A stretch of 64,000 nt of DNA, taken from assembly GCA_963739985.1 (NCBI GenBank), contig CAVUCE010000006.1, forward strand, positions 310,001 through 374,000, read 5' to 3'. The stretch comes from CAVUCE01 sp963739985. Its GTDB lineage: Bacteria > Bacteroidota > Ignavibacteria > Ignavibacteriales > Ignavibacteriaceae. Positions 48,464 to 56,896 of this stretch are shown one piece after another (position 1 is the stretch's first letter; each line of letters opens with the position of its first letter). The notes beneath the pieces are model-generated. The model had not been told where the DNA came from. It saw only the letters and a list, made by a program, of their open reading frames with translations, and made no database searches. Position numbers and translations under genes: made by a program.

Positions 48464-48892
48464 ATGAAATTCCCGTTGAATCAAAAAATTACCGAAGAAG
48501 GACAGACTGTAGATCTCGCTAAGGAATTTATCTCAATTCTTCAAGAGGGAGATGTAGTAGTCCTAAATGGAAATTTAGGTGCGGGAAAAACTTTCTTTGT
48601 AAAATCATGTTTGAAAAATGAAGGAATTTCCACAGTTAATAGTCCTACATTTGCTCTAGTTAATGAGTATGAGAACCGAAAAAAATATTATCATTTTGAT
48701 TTTTATAGAATCAACTATTTAGAAGAACTTTATGATATCGGATTTAATGATTATATAAATGATCTTGATGCGGTTTCCTTTATTGAATGGGGCGATTTAT
48801 ACCCGGAGGTTTTGCCTTCCAAGAGATATGAAATTAAAATTACATTAATGGAAGATTTTTCTAGAATTTTTAATATTGCAAAATATGAATGA
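48464..48892 (+). CDS. tsaE: tRNA t6A biosynthesis ATPase TsaE
   Basis: A 142-residue protein. Walker A GNLGAGKTFF lies at about 36-45, followed by SPTFALVNEYE, the YHFDFYRI segment and FIEWGD, all TsaE hallmarks. The size is normal. TsaE activates the TsaB-TsaD complex that adds threonylcarbamoyl to A37 of tRNAs reading ANN codons. It starts immediately after the porX stop and overlaps tsaB by 8 nt. TsaD is not in the window. Confidence 0.93.
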   Translation: MKFPLNQKITEEGQTVDLAKEFISILQEGDVVVLNGNLGAGKTFFVKSCLKNEGISTVNSPTFALVNEYENRKKYYHFDFYRINYLEELYDIGFNDYINDLDAVSFIEWGDLYPEVLPSKRYEIKITLMEDFSRIFNIAKYE

Positions 48893-49562
48893 GATAAAAC
48901 CGATTCTTTCTATAGAAACGTCTGAGAGCTTATGCGGTGTATGTGTATATTTTGATGATAATAAATATTTTGAAACTAATGTTCATTTGAAGAATGCACA
49001 CGCCGAAAAGTTATTTGCTGCAATAAATTCTACTTTAGACGCTGCTAAAACTGATATTATAGATATTGGTGCAATTGCAGTTTCAAATGGTCCCGGCTCA
49101 TTTACAGGGTTACGAATTGGCATGTCCGCAGCAAAGGGATTAGCATTTGCGGCTAACATTCCAATTATTCCTGTGCCCACGTTCGAAGCTTTAGCACTTC
49201 AAATATCAACTTATAATGAGAATGGAAAAGAATTTATAATTGCAAACAAAGTAAACTCTGAAGAGATTTATTACGCTAAGTTTCAAATTAAGAGTAATAA
49301 TTATATATTTGTAGATAATCTGAGCATTATAAAACGTGAAGAGTTTAGTAATATTGCGAAAAATGCTTTAATATTTGGAAATGTTAAAATCAAAAACGAC
49401 GATAATAAAGAAATCCAAATTGTGAATATCGCAACACCTAACCCATTTTATGTAGCTAAATGGGGCAGATTATTCGGGACAGATTTGTTAACTTACAATT
49501 ATGATTATCTTGAACCCAATTATCTTAAAAACTTTATCATAAAGGTAAGAAAAAATGCTTAA
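48885..49562 (+). CDS. tsaB: tRNA t6A biosynthesis scaffold protein TsaB
   Basis: A 225-residue ASKHA-fold protein. The ATG at 48885 fits better than a TTG at 48876. ILSIETSESLCGVCV opens the first ATPase-like motif, KNAHAEKL and SNGPGSFTGLRIGMSAAKGLA complete the TsaB pattern. TsaB is the inactive dimer partner of TsaD. It overlaps tsaE by 8 nt and the following DUF1573 gene by 8 nt, so one operon runs from porX onward. Confidence 0.92.
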   Translation: MNEIKPILSIETSESLCGVCVYFDDNKYFETNVHLKNAHAEKLFAAINSTLDAAKTDIIDIGAIAVSNGPGSFTGLRIGMSAAKGLAFAANIPIIPVPTFEALALQISTYNENGKEFIIANKVNSEEIYYAKFQIKSNNYIFVDNLSIIKREEFSNIAKNALIFGNVKIKNDDNKEIQIVNIATPNPFYVAKWGRLFGTDLLTYNYDYLEPNYLKNFIIKVRKNA

Positions 49563-50286
49563 AAAAATTTTTTCTATTGTATTGGTTTTTTCTGTTCTTT
49601 CAATTGCACAAACAGTTGGACCAAAAGTCTCCGTACAACAACTACAATATGACTTTGGCAATATAGCGCAAGGGACTATTGTAAAGCATCAATTTCTAAT
49701 TTCTAATGCGGGCGGAGCTCAATTGGACCTTTCCGATGTTCAGGCCTCATGCGGTTGTACTGTAACTAATTTAAATAAAAAGGTTGTTGATCCCGGTGAT
49801 GCTGCCGAGTTGAATGTTCAATTCGATTCTAATCATAAAATGGGAACTCAAGAGAAATATATTTATGTGCACACTAATGATCCTGATATTCCAGTTTTAA
49901 CGTTGAGATTAACCGGTGATATCGTAAGTCCGGACAGCCCGATATTAGATACAACTTCAACAGCTTCTCCGGTAATTTATTTTCCGGAAACAGAGCATAA
50001 TTTCGGCCCTCTAAAAAAAGGTGATATTGTTGATTATACATTTACCTTTAAGAATAATGGCAAAGGCACTTTAAAGATTAAAGATATTACAACTTCTTGC
50101 GGATGTACAGCTGCTTTAGCAAGCAGTAGAGAAATTCTTCCTTCACAAAGCGGAACTATAAGAGTAGAATTGGATACTGCAAATCTTGAAGGAAAAATTA
50201 GTAGAAACGTAAAAGTAACATCTAACGATCCATCGAACAAAGTTAAAATTTTAGCAATTTATGCAGATGTAAAGGAAGATAAATAA
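49555..50286 (+). CDS. Secreted protein with two DUF1573 repeats
   Basis: A 243-residue protein with a signal peptide of about 18 residues (MLKKIFSIVLVFSVLSIAQ). Two tandem Ig-like DUF1573 domains each start with YDFGNI or HNFGPL and carry SCGCTVTN and SCGCTAAL. Proteins of this type are common in Bacteroidota and may bind metal or act in periplasmic redox or adhesion; no function is established. It overlaps tsaB by 8 nt and precedes accD by 2 nt. Confidence 0.85.
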   Translation: MLKKIFSIVLVFSVLSIAQTVGPKVSVQQLQYDFGNIAQGTIVKHQFLISNAGGAQLDLSDVQASCGCTVTNLNKKVVDPGDAAELNVQFDSNHKMGTQEKYIYVHTNDPDIPVLTLRLTGDIVSPDSPILDTTSTASPVIYFPETEHNFGPLKKGDIVDYTFTFKNNGKGTLKIKDITTSCGCTAALASSREILPSQSGTIRVELDTANLEGKISRNVKVTSNDPSNKVKILAIYADVKEDK

Positions 50287-50288
50287 TT

Positions 50289-51128
50289 ATGGCTTGGTTT
50301 ATGCGATCAAAAGAAAATATTTCACCGGATTCACAGAAGAAAGATTTACCTGACGGACTTTGGGAAAAATGTCCGAGCTGCGGTGAGATAATTCATAAAA
50401 AGCAGCTAGAATCAAATTTGTGGACTTGCTTAAAATGTCAATATCATTTCCGGATCGGAAGTCAGCAATACATTGATATTCTACTCGATAAAGGATCATT
50501 TAAAGAGATGGATAAAAAAATGCGTTCGGCAGATCCTTTGGAATTTGAAGACACAAAAAAATATACCGATCGTATTCAGGAAACCATAAAAAAATTAAAC
50601 TTGAATGATGCGGTGAAAACCGGAACAGGAAAAATTAATGGTCGTGAAGTAGCTTTTGGCTGTATGGATTTTAAATTCATCGGCGGGAGTATGGGTTCTG
50701 TCGTTGGTGAAAAATTAGCTCGTGTCATCGATAAAGCTTATAAAAATAAAATCCCATTGATAATTATTTCCGCTTCTGGCGGCGCTAGAATGATGGAAGG
50801 CGCTTTTTCTTTGATGCAAATGGCAAAAACAAGTTCTCGCTTAGCACGATTGGGTGAGGCTAAAATTCCTTTCCTCTCAGTTTTAACCGATCCAACAACA
50901 GGCGGAACAACCGCTAGTTATGCTATGTTGGGTGATGTTCATATTGCCGAGCCTCAAGCGTTAATCGGTTTTGCCGGACCAAGAGTTATTAAGCAAACAA
51001 TCGGGAAAGACTTACCTGAAGGATTTCAAAGATCAGAATTTTTGTTAGAACAGGGTTTTGTGGATGTTATTTCTGCAAGAAAAGATTTAAAAGAAACAAT
51101 TCATAACATTCTCTCTTTGATTAACTGA
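50289..51128 (+). CDS. accD: Acetyl-CoA carboxylase carboxyltransferase subunit beta
   Basis: A 279-residue protein. The N-terminal zinc ribbon has CPSC (Cys28, Cys31) and CLKC (Cys47, Cys50). The crotonase-like carboxyltransferase domain has SASGGARMMEG and TDPTTGGTTASYAML. It transfers carboxyl from biotin to acetyl-CoA to make malonyl-CoA, with AccA, which is not in the window. A birA gene for biotin attachment lies 1.6 kb downstream on the other strand. Confidence 0.95.
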   Translation: MAWFMRSKENISPDSQKKDLPDGLWEKCPSCGEIIHKKQLESNLWTCLKCQYHFRIGSQQYIDILLDKGSFKEMDKKMRSADPLEFEDTKKYTDRIQETIKKLNLNDAVKTGTGKINGREVAFGCMDFKFIGGSMGSVVGEKLARVIDKAYKNKIPLIIISASGGARMMEGAFSLMQMAKTSSRLARLGEAKIPFLSVLTDPTTGGTTASYAMLGDVHIAEPQALIGFAGPRVIKQTIGKDLPEGFQRSEFLLEQGFVDVISARKDLKETIHNILSLIN

Positions 51129-51136
51129 GGTTTAAA

Positions 51137-51988
51137 ATAAGAACTGTTACCACTGTTCAAGAAATGCATTTAATTTCCCGGAGACTCAAATCTTCGGGGA
51201 AAAAAATTGGTTTAGTTCCCACAATGGGATATTTGCATAAAGGGCATTTATCATTAGTTAAAAGATCAAAAGAATTAACTGATATCACTATCGTTTCTAT
51301 ATTTGTCAATCCTACCCAATTTGCACCAAATGAAGATTTAGAAAAGTATCCGAGAGATATTGAGAGAGATAGAACATTATTAACCGAAATCGGTGTTGAT
51401 TATTTATTTTTTCCTGAAGTGAAGGAAATTTATCCTGATGGATTTCAGTCAAGTGTTGAAGTTTCGGAAATTACAAAGCAACTGGAAGGAGAGTCTCGTC
51501 CGACTCATTTTGAAGGCGTAACAACAGTCGTATCAATTCTTTTCAATTCAATTAATCCTAACTATGCATTTTTCGGGCAGAAAGATGCTCAGCAATCAGT
51601 TGTAATAAAAAGAATGGTTAAAGATCTCAAATTTGATTTGGAAGTTATTGTTTGCCCAATTGTTAGAGAATCTGATGGATTAGCAATGAGTTCTCGAAAT
51701 GTTTTCCTTACCGATTCGGAAAGAAAAGATGCACTAGTACTGAACAAATCCTTAATTCTAGCAGATGAAGAAATAAGAAACGGAAATTTCGACAGTAAAT
51801 CAATAATTTCGGTTATTTCCGCAAAAATAAATGCTGTAGAAAGTTCAAGTTTAGATTATGTGAAAATTGTGAATGCTAATTCTTTTATTCAAGTTGATAA
51901 GTTGGAAAGTGGAAATAGTTACTTTGTTTTGATCGCGTGCAAATTCGGTTCAACCCGCCTAATAGATAATCTTCAAATCAAATTATAA
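51137..51988 (+). CDS. panC: Pantothenate synthetase
   Basis: The protein has the ATP-binding GLVPTMGYLHKGHLSLV, then FVNPTQFAPNEDLEKYPRD and FFGQKDAQQ, all PanC signatures. It joins pantoate and beta-alanine. The first ATG (51164) would cut off the conserved strand before the Rossmann fold. The frame upstream reads RTVTTVQEM, the usual PanC beginning, and an ATA at 51137 sits 6 nt behind GAGG. I chose this ATA as the probable start, giving 283 residues. It overlaps the end of convergent coaX by 6 nt. Confidence 0.9.
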   Translation: MRTVTTVQEMHLISRRLKSSGKKIGLVPTMGYLHKGHLSLVKRSKELTDITIVSIFVNPTQFAPNEDLEKYPRDIERDRTLLTEIGVDYLFFPEVKEIYPDGFQSSVEVSEITKQLEGESRPTHFEGVTTVVSILFNSINPNYAFFGQKDAQQSVVIKRMVKDLKFDLEVIVCPIVRESDGLAMSSRNVFLTDSERKDALVLNKSLILADEEIRNGNFDSKSIISVISAKINAVESSSLDYVKIVNANSFIQVDKLESGNSYFVLIACKFGSTRLIDNLQIKL

Positions 51989-52747
51989 AATTACGTTTAT
52001 CTGTGCTATTTCGTTTATTCCGTATAGCACCAATGCTTTTTCATGTATGAAATTACGTCTCAAATGTTTAGTTATTTTTTCCGCGTTTCCACCGGTTAAA
52101 AATATTTTTATTGTTTCCGCTCTATGATTTGTTTTAAGCTTTATAACTGATTGTTCGATTAAACCGATTGTGGAAGAAATTACTCCGGAAGCAATAGAAG
52201 ATTTTGTATCACTTCCTATCAAGGATTTATAATCTGATTCTTCTACATTTGGCAATTGTGCTGTTCTTTTATTTAATGATTCAAACATCATCGAAATTCC
52301 GGGAGCAATTATTCCGCCTATAAATTCTGCCGGATATTTAATAAAATTTATTGTGGTTGCGGTGCCCAAATCGATGGATAGTATATAAGTTTCGGGTGAG
52401 TAATTTTTGAAATCATTACTTTTCTTAAACAACGCAAATGCGCCTTCAGCTGAACAAACTCTATCAATACCGAGAGTGTTTAGCGAATCGTAAACTAACC
52501 TCAAATTAAAATTGGAATCTTTAGAAATTGTGAGAGGTTTAATCTGAGTATAGTGTTTAATATTTGTTCGAAAATTCTGTAATGTTTCAGGAACAACAGA
52601 AGACACGGCTATTCTTCTAATTCGTTCAAAATAAAAATGAGAAAAAAGGGAGTTCAAATCTGTAAAAGAAGAGAACTCAACCAGCTGATCTTTATCAAAT
52701 AATCCGCATTTTATTCTCGTATTACCAATATCGCATGCTAAAAGCAT
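51983..52747 (-). CDS. coaX: Type III pantothenate kinase
   Basis: A 254-residue ASKHA-fold kinase. DIGNTRIKCGLF (about 6-17) is the phosphate-binding loop, SIDLGTATTINF the second motif and GGIIAPGISMM the third, all typical of CoaX. It phosphorylates pantothenate, the first step to CoA, so it uses the product of panC, which converges on it. It starts where birA ends (1-nt overlap), so birA and coaX form one leftward unit. Confidence 0.94.
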   Translation of the reverse strand: MLLACDIGNTRIKCGLFDKDQLVEFSSFTDLNSLFSHFYFERIRRIAVSSVVPETLQNFRTNIKHYTQIKPLTISKDSNFNLRLVYDSLNTLGIDRVCSAEGAFALFKKSNDFKNYSPETYILSIDLGTATTINFIKYPAEFIGGIIAPGISMMFESLNKRTAQLPNVEESDYKSLIGSDTKSSIASGVISSTIGLIEQSVIKLKTNHRAETIKIFLTGGNAEKITKHLRRNFIHEKALVLYGINEIAQINVIL

Positions 52748-53520
52748 TAAGCAAGACTCACATCTCCGAAATGAATTTTTTCAATCCGGTTATTGTTTTT
52801 TAATAATAAAAAACCCTCACTATCAACATCATCAAATATACCGTACCGAGTTTCATCACCTTCAATAATAGATATCTTTTCACCTATCATCCTGCAACGT
52901 AATTTCCAATCTCTAAGTACATCTTCTGTGTTAAATTGAATTTTAGTTAAATTTCCCTCAAATACATTTAGAATTTCGGCAAGAATTCTTTCTCTTTCAA
53001 TGACTTCATTTGTCTCTATTTTTAAGGAAGTCGGAGGTAAGTTAAAACTTCCTTGAAAAAGTGATTGATTAACATTCAAACCAACTCCAATTACAAGCTT
53101 TTCAATTTTAGAACCTTGGGAAGTAGACTCGAGCAATATCCCGGCAATTTTCTTTCCATCAACCAAAATATCGTTTGGCCATTTTAATTCTGTTTTTAAC
53201 TGATATAAGTTCTCTATGGCAACCGCTACAGAAAGTGAAGCTGCAAAATTTATCAGGTTGAAATTCTTTCCAAAATATTTCTTGTTTGTAAGTAGAATGG
53301 AAAAGGTAAGATTCTGACCTTTTGCACTGTACCAAATTCTGTCTTTTCTGCCTTTGCCTTCACTTTGTTTTTCAGCAAGTATTATAGTTCCATCCGCGTT
53401 AAACTTATTTTCTTTATTCAATAAAAAAGAATTTGTTGATGTTATTTCTTCAGAGTACACGAAATTTCTACCAACAAAATCAGTATTCAATTTTATATCA
53501 AACTTTTCTAAACTAAACAA
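52747..53520 (-). CDS. birA: Biotin--[acetyl-CoA-carboxylase] ligase
   Basis: A 257-residue ligase without the N-terminal DNA-binding domain, so it cannot be a BirA-type repressor. Motifs: EEITSTNSFLL, the biotinyl-AMP loop GKGRKDRIWYSAKGQNLTFS, KWPNDILVDGKKIAGILLE and a C-terminal SH3-like part. It attaches biotin to the carrier subunit of acetyl-CoA carboxylase. It is transcribed divergently from hsp20, with the symmetrical TGTCA site and the sigma-54 promoter in the 242-bp gap between them. Confidence 0.93.
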   Translation of the reverse strand: MFSLEKFDIKLNTDFVGRNFVYSEEITSTNSFLLNKENKFNADGTIILAEKQSEGKGRKDRIWYSAKGQNLTFSILLTNKKYFGKNFNLINFAASLSVAVAIENLYQLKTELKWPNDILVDGKKIAGILLESTSQGSKIEKLVIGVGLNVNQSLFQGSFNLPPTSLKIETNEVIERERILAEILNVFEGNLTKIQFNTEDVLRDWKLRCRMIGEKISIIEGDETRYGIFDDVDSEGFLLLKNNNRIEKIHFGDVSLA

Positions 53521-53570
53521 AAATCACCTCAAAAAATTAGTTGAGCAAAAATAAGCAAAATTCGCAATAG

Positions 53571-53628
53571 TGTCATACTTGTTGTCACTAATTAAGTGTT
53601 AACCGACAATATGACAGACACACTGACA
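53571..53628. promoter_or_regulatory. Symmetrical upstream activator-like site (TGTCA pair facing TGACA pair)
   Basis: Two TGTCA boxes (53571-53575 and 53583-53587) are 12 nt apart. Two TGACA boxes, their exact reverse complement, lie at 53612-53616 and 53624-53628, again 12 nt apart. The whole site is symmetric about 53599. It lies about 75-135 bp upstream of the sigma-54 promoter at 53705, the usual distance for an NtrC-family activator. It could also act on birA to the left. Confidence 0.6.
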
Positions 53629-53704
53629 ATATTGCTAATCTGGCCGCGAAACCATTATTTTATTAAAGTATTATATTATAAGAGCATACGCCTACTCCTT
53701 ATAG

Positions 53705-53720
53705 TGGCACGTTGATTGTT
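53705..53720 (+). promoter_or_regulatory. Sigma-54 (RpoN) type promoter for hsp20
   Basis: TGGCACG, four bases, then TTGTT fits the sigma-54 consensus TGGCACGN4TTGCW, with one mismatch (T for C at the -12 element). The GG and the -12 G have the correct 12-nt spacing. It lies 43 bp before the hsp20 ATG, reading toward it. Activation would need an AAA+ enhancer-binding protein, none of which is in the window. Confidence 0.7.
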
Positions 53721-53762
53721 TATTAAATAGCAAACATTAGTAAACTAATTTGGAGACGAAAA

Positions 53763-54200
53763 ATGACGTTCGTAAGATTTGCACCTTCTGAAGGTTTTGA
53801 TACAATAAAGAAAGATTTCAATAAAATATTTAATGAATTTCCCGGAATGAGCTTTGATTTTGGTAGCACGTTTGTTCCCAAAATTGATGTAGTTGAAGAT
53901 AATGATAATTTATATGTAGCAGTTGAACTGCCGGGTATTCAAAAAGATAATGTTAAAATTTCAATTCAAGAAAACGTAATAACTTTGGAAGGTGAAAAAC
54001 TAAATCCTTACAAAGATTTAGAAAATAATAATTATTTAAGAAATGAAAGATCTTTTGGAAAGTTTAAAAGAAGTTTTTCTTTACCGGAAGATGTTGATGC
54101 CGATAATGTAAACGCAAAGTTTACGGAAGGACTTTTGCAGATTACAATAGGTAAAGCAAAACCTGAGGCACCTAAAGAAAGAACAATAGAAATTAATTAA
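53763..54200 (+). CDS. Small heat shock protein (Hsp20 family)
   Basis: A 145-residue alpha-crystallin-domain protein. It has the core DNLYVAVELPGIQKDNVKI, then ENVITLEGEK, the FGKFKRSFSLPEDVD segment and a FTEGLLQITIGKAK C-terminal strand. It holds unfolded proteins for refolding by DnaK, encoded just downstream. A ribosome site (TGGAGA) precedes the ATG. The upstream sigma-54-type promoter suggests stress-specific control different from the classical HrcA/CIRCE route. Confidence 0.92.
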   Translation: MTFVRFAPSEGFDTIKKDFNKIFNEFPGMSFDFGSTFVPKIDVVEDNDNLYVAVELPGIQKDNVKISIQENVITLEGEKLNPYKDLENNNYLRNERSFGKFKRSFSLPEDVDADNVNAKFTEGLLQITIGKAKPEAPKERTIEIN

Positions 54201-54221
54201 GTTAGTTAAATTAGAGAATCC

Positions 54222-54243
54222 GTACGGTGAAATTTTGCCGTAC
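54222..54243 (+). other. Hairpin between hsp20 and dnaK
   Basis: GTACGG (54222-54227) pairs with CCGTAC (54238-54243) over a 10-nt loop. No T-run follows, so it is not a clear terminator; it may be a processing or partial read-through stem that sets different levels of hsp20 and dnaK. No CIRCE element was found here. Confidence 0.4.
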
Positions 54244-54269
54244 AATATTAATTAAAGGAGTGATCTATA

Positions 54270-56219
54270 ATGGGTAAAATAATAGGAATTGACTTAGGAA
54301 CTACAAACTCTTGCGTCGCAGTGATGGAAGGTAACGATCCGGTAGTAATCCCTAATTCTGAAGGTGGAAGAACAACTCCATCGGTTGTGGCATTTACAAA
54401 ATCTAGCGAAAGACTCGTTGGACAACCTGCTAAACGTCAGGCAATAACAAATCCTAGAAATACTATCTTTTCTATAAAAAGATTTATGGGAAGATTAATA
54501 AATGAAGTTAGTGATGAAAAAGGAAAAGTGCCTTACGAAGTAATTTCAGGTGACGGTGGTTCTGCTAGAGTTAAGATTAGCGATAGAATATATTCTCCAC
54601 CGGAAATTAGTGCAATGGTTCTTCAGAAAATGAAAAAAACAGCTGAAGAATATTTAGGACAAGAAGTAACAGAAGCAGTAATTACTGTTCCTGCTTATTT
54701 TAATGATTCACAGAGACAAGCAACAAAAGATGCCGGTGAAATTGCCGGGTTAAAAGTTAGAAGAATTATTAACGAACCAACTGCGGCCGCTTTAGCCTAC
54801 GGTCTTGATAAGAAAACTAAAGATCACACAGTTGCAGTTTACGATTTAGGCGGCGGAACTTTTGACGTTTCCGTTCTAGCCTTAGGCGATGGTGTATTTG
54901 AAGTTAAATCTACAAACGGTGATACTCACCTTGGCGGTGACGACTTTGATCAAAGAATAATTGATTTTCTTGCTGATGAATTTAAAAAACAAGAAGGTAT
55001 AGATTTACGCAAAGATCCGATGGCGCTTCAGAGATTGAAAGAAGCTGCTGAAAAAGCGAAGATTGAATTATCATCATCTTCTTCTACTGATGTGAATTTA
55101 CCGTTCGTTACTGCAACTCAAGACGGACCAAAACACTTAAACATTAATTTGTCTAAGTCTAAATTTGAGCAGTTAATTGATGATTTGGTTCAGAAAACTA
55201 GAATTCCCTGCGAACAAGCCATTAAAGATGCGGGTGTTTCGGCGTCTGAAATTGATGAGGTAATTCTTGTTGGTGGTTCAACTAGAATTCCTATGGTTCA
55301 GGAACTGGTTAAAAAAATATTCGGAAGAGAACCACATAAAGGTGTTAATCCTGATGAAGTTGTTGCTATTGGCGCAGCTATTCAAGGCGGCGTTTTAACA
55401 GGCGATGTAAAAGATGTATTATTACTCGATGTTACTCCGCTTTCACTTGGTATTGAAACTTTGGGCGGTGTAATGACTAAGCTGATTGAATCGAATACTA
55501 CAATTCCAACTAAGAAAAGTGAGGTTTTTTCAACTGCTTCAGATAGTCAACCTTCTGTAGAAATTCATGTATTGCAAGGTGAAAGACCAATGGCGGCAGA
55601 TAATAGAACACTTGGAAGATTTCATTTAGATGGAATTCCACCGGCACCAAGAGGTGTTCCGCAAGTTGAAGTTACTTTTGATATTGACGCAAACGGTATT
55701 ATGCACGTTTCTGCAAAAGATAAAGCAACTAATAAAGAACAAAGTATTCGTATTACTTCTTCAAGCGGCTTAAATCAAGATGAAGTTGAAAAAATGAAAA
55801 ATGATGCTAAAGAGCATGCAGCTGAAGATAAGAAAAAGAAAGAAGGCATCGAAGTTAAGAATCAAGCTGATAGTTTAGTTTTTCAAACTAAGAAACAGAT
55901 TGAAGAGATGAAAGATAAAATCTCGGACGACGATAAATCTAAATTAGAAGCTGAGATTAAAAAAGTTGAGGAAGCCATTGCTGCCAATAATACTGATCAA
56001 ATGAAATCTGCAACCGAATCTTTGAATAAGGTTTGGAGTGAAGTTGCTTCTAAACTTTATTCTCAGGCTGACGGCGCTCAGCAACCCGGAGCCGAAGGCG
56101 GTCCTCAACCGGGCGCAGAAGCTGGTGGAGATGGCGGTAAAAAAGAAGATGAAAAAGATGTGCAGGATGCTTCTTATGAAGTAGTTGACGATGAGAAAGA
56201 TAAAGACGATAAAAAGTAA
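54270..56219 (+). CDS. dnaK: Molecular chaperone DnaK
   Basis: A 649-residue Hsp70. The nucleotide-binding domain opens IGIDLGTTNSCVAVMEG and contains DLGGGTFDVSVL and LVGGSTRIPMV. The substrate-binding domain follows from about 385 (LLDVTPLSLGIETLGG), then a lid rich in Lys/Glu. A Gly/Pro/Gln-rich tail ends with DASYEVVDDEKD. A strong ribosome site, AAAGGAG, precedes the ATG. It sits between two Hsp20 genes; dnaJ and grpE are not in the window. A terminator follows the stop directly. Confidence 0.97.
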   Translation: MGKIIGIDLGTTNSCVAVMEGNDPVVIPNSEGGRTTPSVVAFTKSSERLVGQPAKRQAITNPRNTIFSIKRFMGRLINEVSDEKGKVPYEVISGDGGSARVKISDRIYSPPEISAMVLQKMKKTAEEYLGQEVTEAVITVPAYFNDSQRQATKDAGEIAGLKVRRIINEPTAAALAYGLDKKTKDHTVAVYDLGGGTFDVSVLALGDGVFEVKSTNGDTHLGGDDFDQRIIDFLADEFKKQEGIDLRKDPMALQRLKEAAEKAKIELSSSSSTDVNLPFVTATQDGPKHLNINLSKSKFEQLIDDLVQKTRIPCEQAIKDAGVSASEIDEVILVGGSTRIPMVQELVKKIFGREPHKGVNPDEVVAIGAAIQGGVLTGDVKDVLLLDVTPLSLGIETLGGVMTKLIESNTTIPTKKSEVFSTASDSQPSVEIHVLQGERPMAADNRTLGRFHLDGIPPAPRGVPQVEVTFDIDANGIMHVSAKDKATNKEQSIRITSSSGLNQDEVEKMKNDAKEHAAEDKKKKEGIEVKNQADSLVFQTKKQIEEMKDKISDDDKSKLEAEIKKVEEAIAANNTDQMKSATESLNKVWSEVASKLYSQADGAQQPGAEGGPQPGAEAGGDGGKKEDEKDVQDASYEVVDDEKDKDDKK

Positions 56220-56235
56220 AAAATGATGCTAATAT

Positions 56236-56270
56236 GGCTTTGTCGCGTAAAGCGGCAGAGCCTTTTATTT
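56236..56270 (+). terminator. Terminator after dnaK
   Basis: GGCTTTGTCGC (56236-56246) pairs with GCGGCAGAGCC (56252-56262), with three G-T pairs in an 11-bp stem over a GTAAA loop, followed by TTTTATTTT. It lies 16 nt after the dnaK stop. Confidence 0.85.
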
Positions 56271-56317
56271 TATACAAAACTGTAAATATTATGAGGTCAT
56301 TTTTAGGAGGATTTGAA

Positions 56318-56716
56318 ATGGGCGAAAAAGATAAAGAAATTGTAAATGTAAAAAATGATCAATTTTTTGAAAACGAAAATGTAGAAACTGAAATAAGTTA
56401 TGCTCCGTTAGTAGATATTTATGAAACTAATGATGACTTTATTTTAATTGCAAACATGCCGGGAGTTTCTAGAGAAGACGTAAAGTTAAAAGTTGAGAAT
56501 CATACTCTGATTATATTTGGAAAAGTAAATTATCGTGATTCGTTGAACAGAAAATATATACTTAACGAAAACAATATTGGCAATTATTATAGGGAGTTTA
56601 AAATATCCGAAAGCGTAGATGAAGACAAAATTGAAGCTAAGTATGAAAATGGACAATTAACGATAAAACTATCAAAACACGAAAAAATTAAACCTAGGAC
56701 GATTGAGATTAACTAA
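56318..56716 (+). CDS. Second small heat shock protein (Hsp20 family)
   Basis: A 132-residue alpha-crystallin-domain protein. The ATG at 56318 is chosen because AGGAGG ends 7 nt before it; an earlier in-frame ATG at 56234 overlaps the dnaK terminator. The core DDFILIANMPGVSREDVKLK, then IIFGKVNYRDS and YENGQLTIKLSK, defines the domain. It has an acidic N-terminus and differs from the first Hsp20, so the two may form mixed oligomers (inference). A terminator follows. Confidence 0.9.
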   Translation: MGEKDKEIVNVKNDQFFENENVETEISYAPLVDIYETNDDFILIANMPGVSREDVKLKVENHTLIIFGKVNYRDSLNRKYILNENNIGNYYREFKISESVDEDKIEAKYENGQLTIKLSKHEKIKPRTIEIN

Positions 56717-56737
56717 CTTAATTCCTAGATCACTAAG

Positions 56738-56770
56738 GAGCCTGTTTTTATGACAGGCTCTTTTTATTTT
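56738..56770 (+). terminator. Terminator after the second hsp20
   Basis: GAGCCTGT (56738-56745) pairs with ACAGGCTC (56753-56760) over a 7-nt loop, then TTTTTATTTT. It is a clear intrinsic terminator 21 nt after the stop. Confidence 0.92.
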
Positions 56771-56896
56771 AAATAGAAACTAAATTAAATTTATGTTTTT
56801 TAAATAATTAAAATGATTTTATATTTATATTGTTTAAGCGATTGATTATTTTAGCGGCGAATTTATCAGAAAATAAGGTGTAAAAAATCTGCATTA

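Noticed and set aside
53595..53606. Biotin operator half-site (TGTTAACC) in front of birA
   Set aside because: Only one half is present, and the birA product lacks a DNA-binding domain, so classical BirA autoregulation is not possible.
54200..54270. CIRCE (HrcA) element before dnaK
   Set aside because: No TTAGCACTC-N9-GAGTGCTAA sequence was found here or before the first hsp20.
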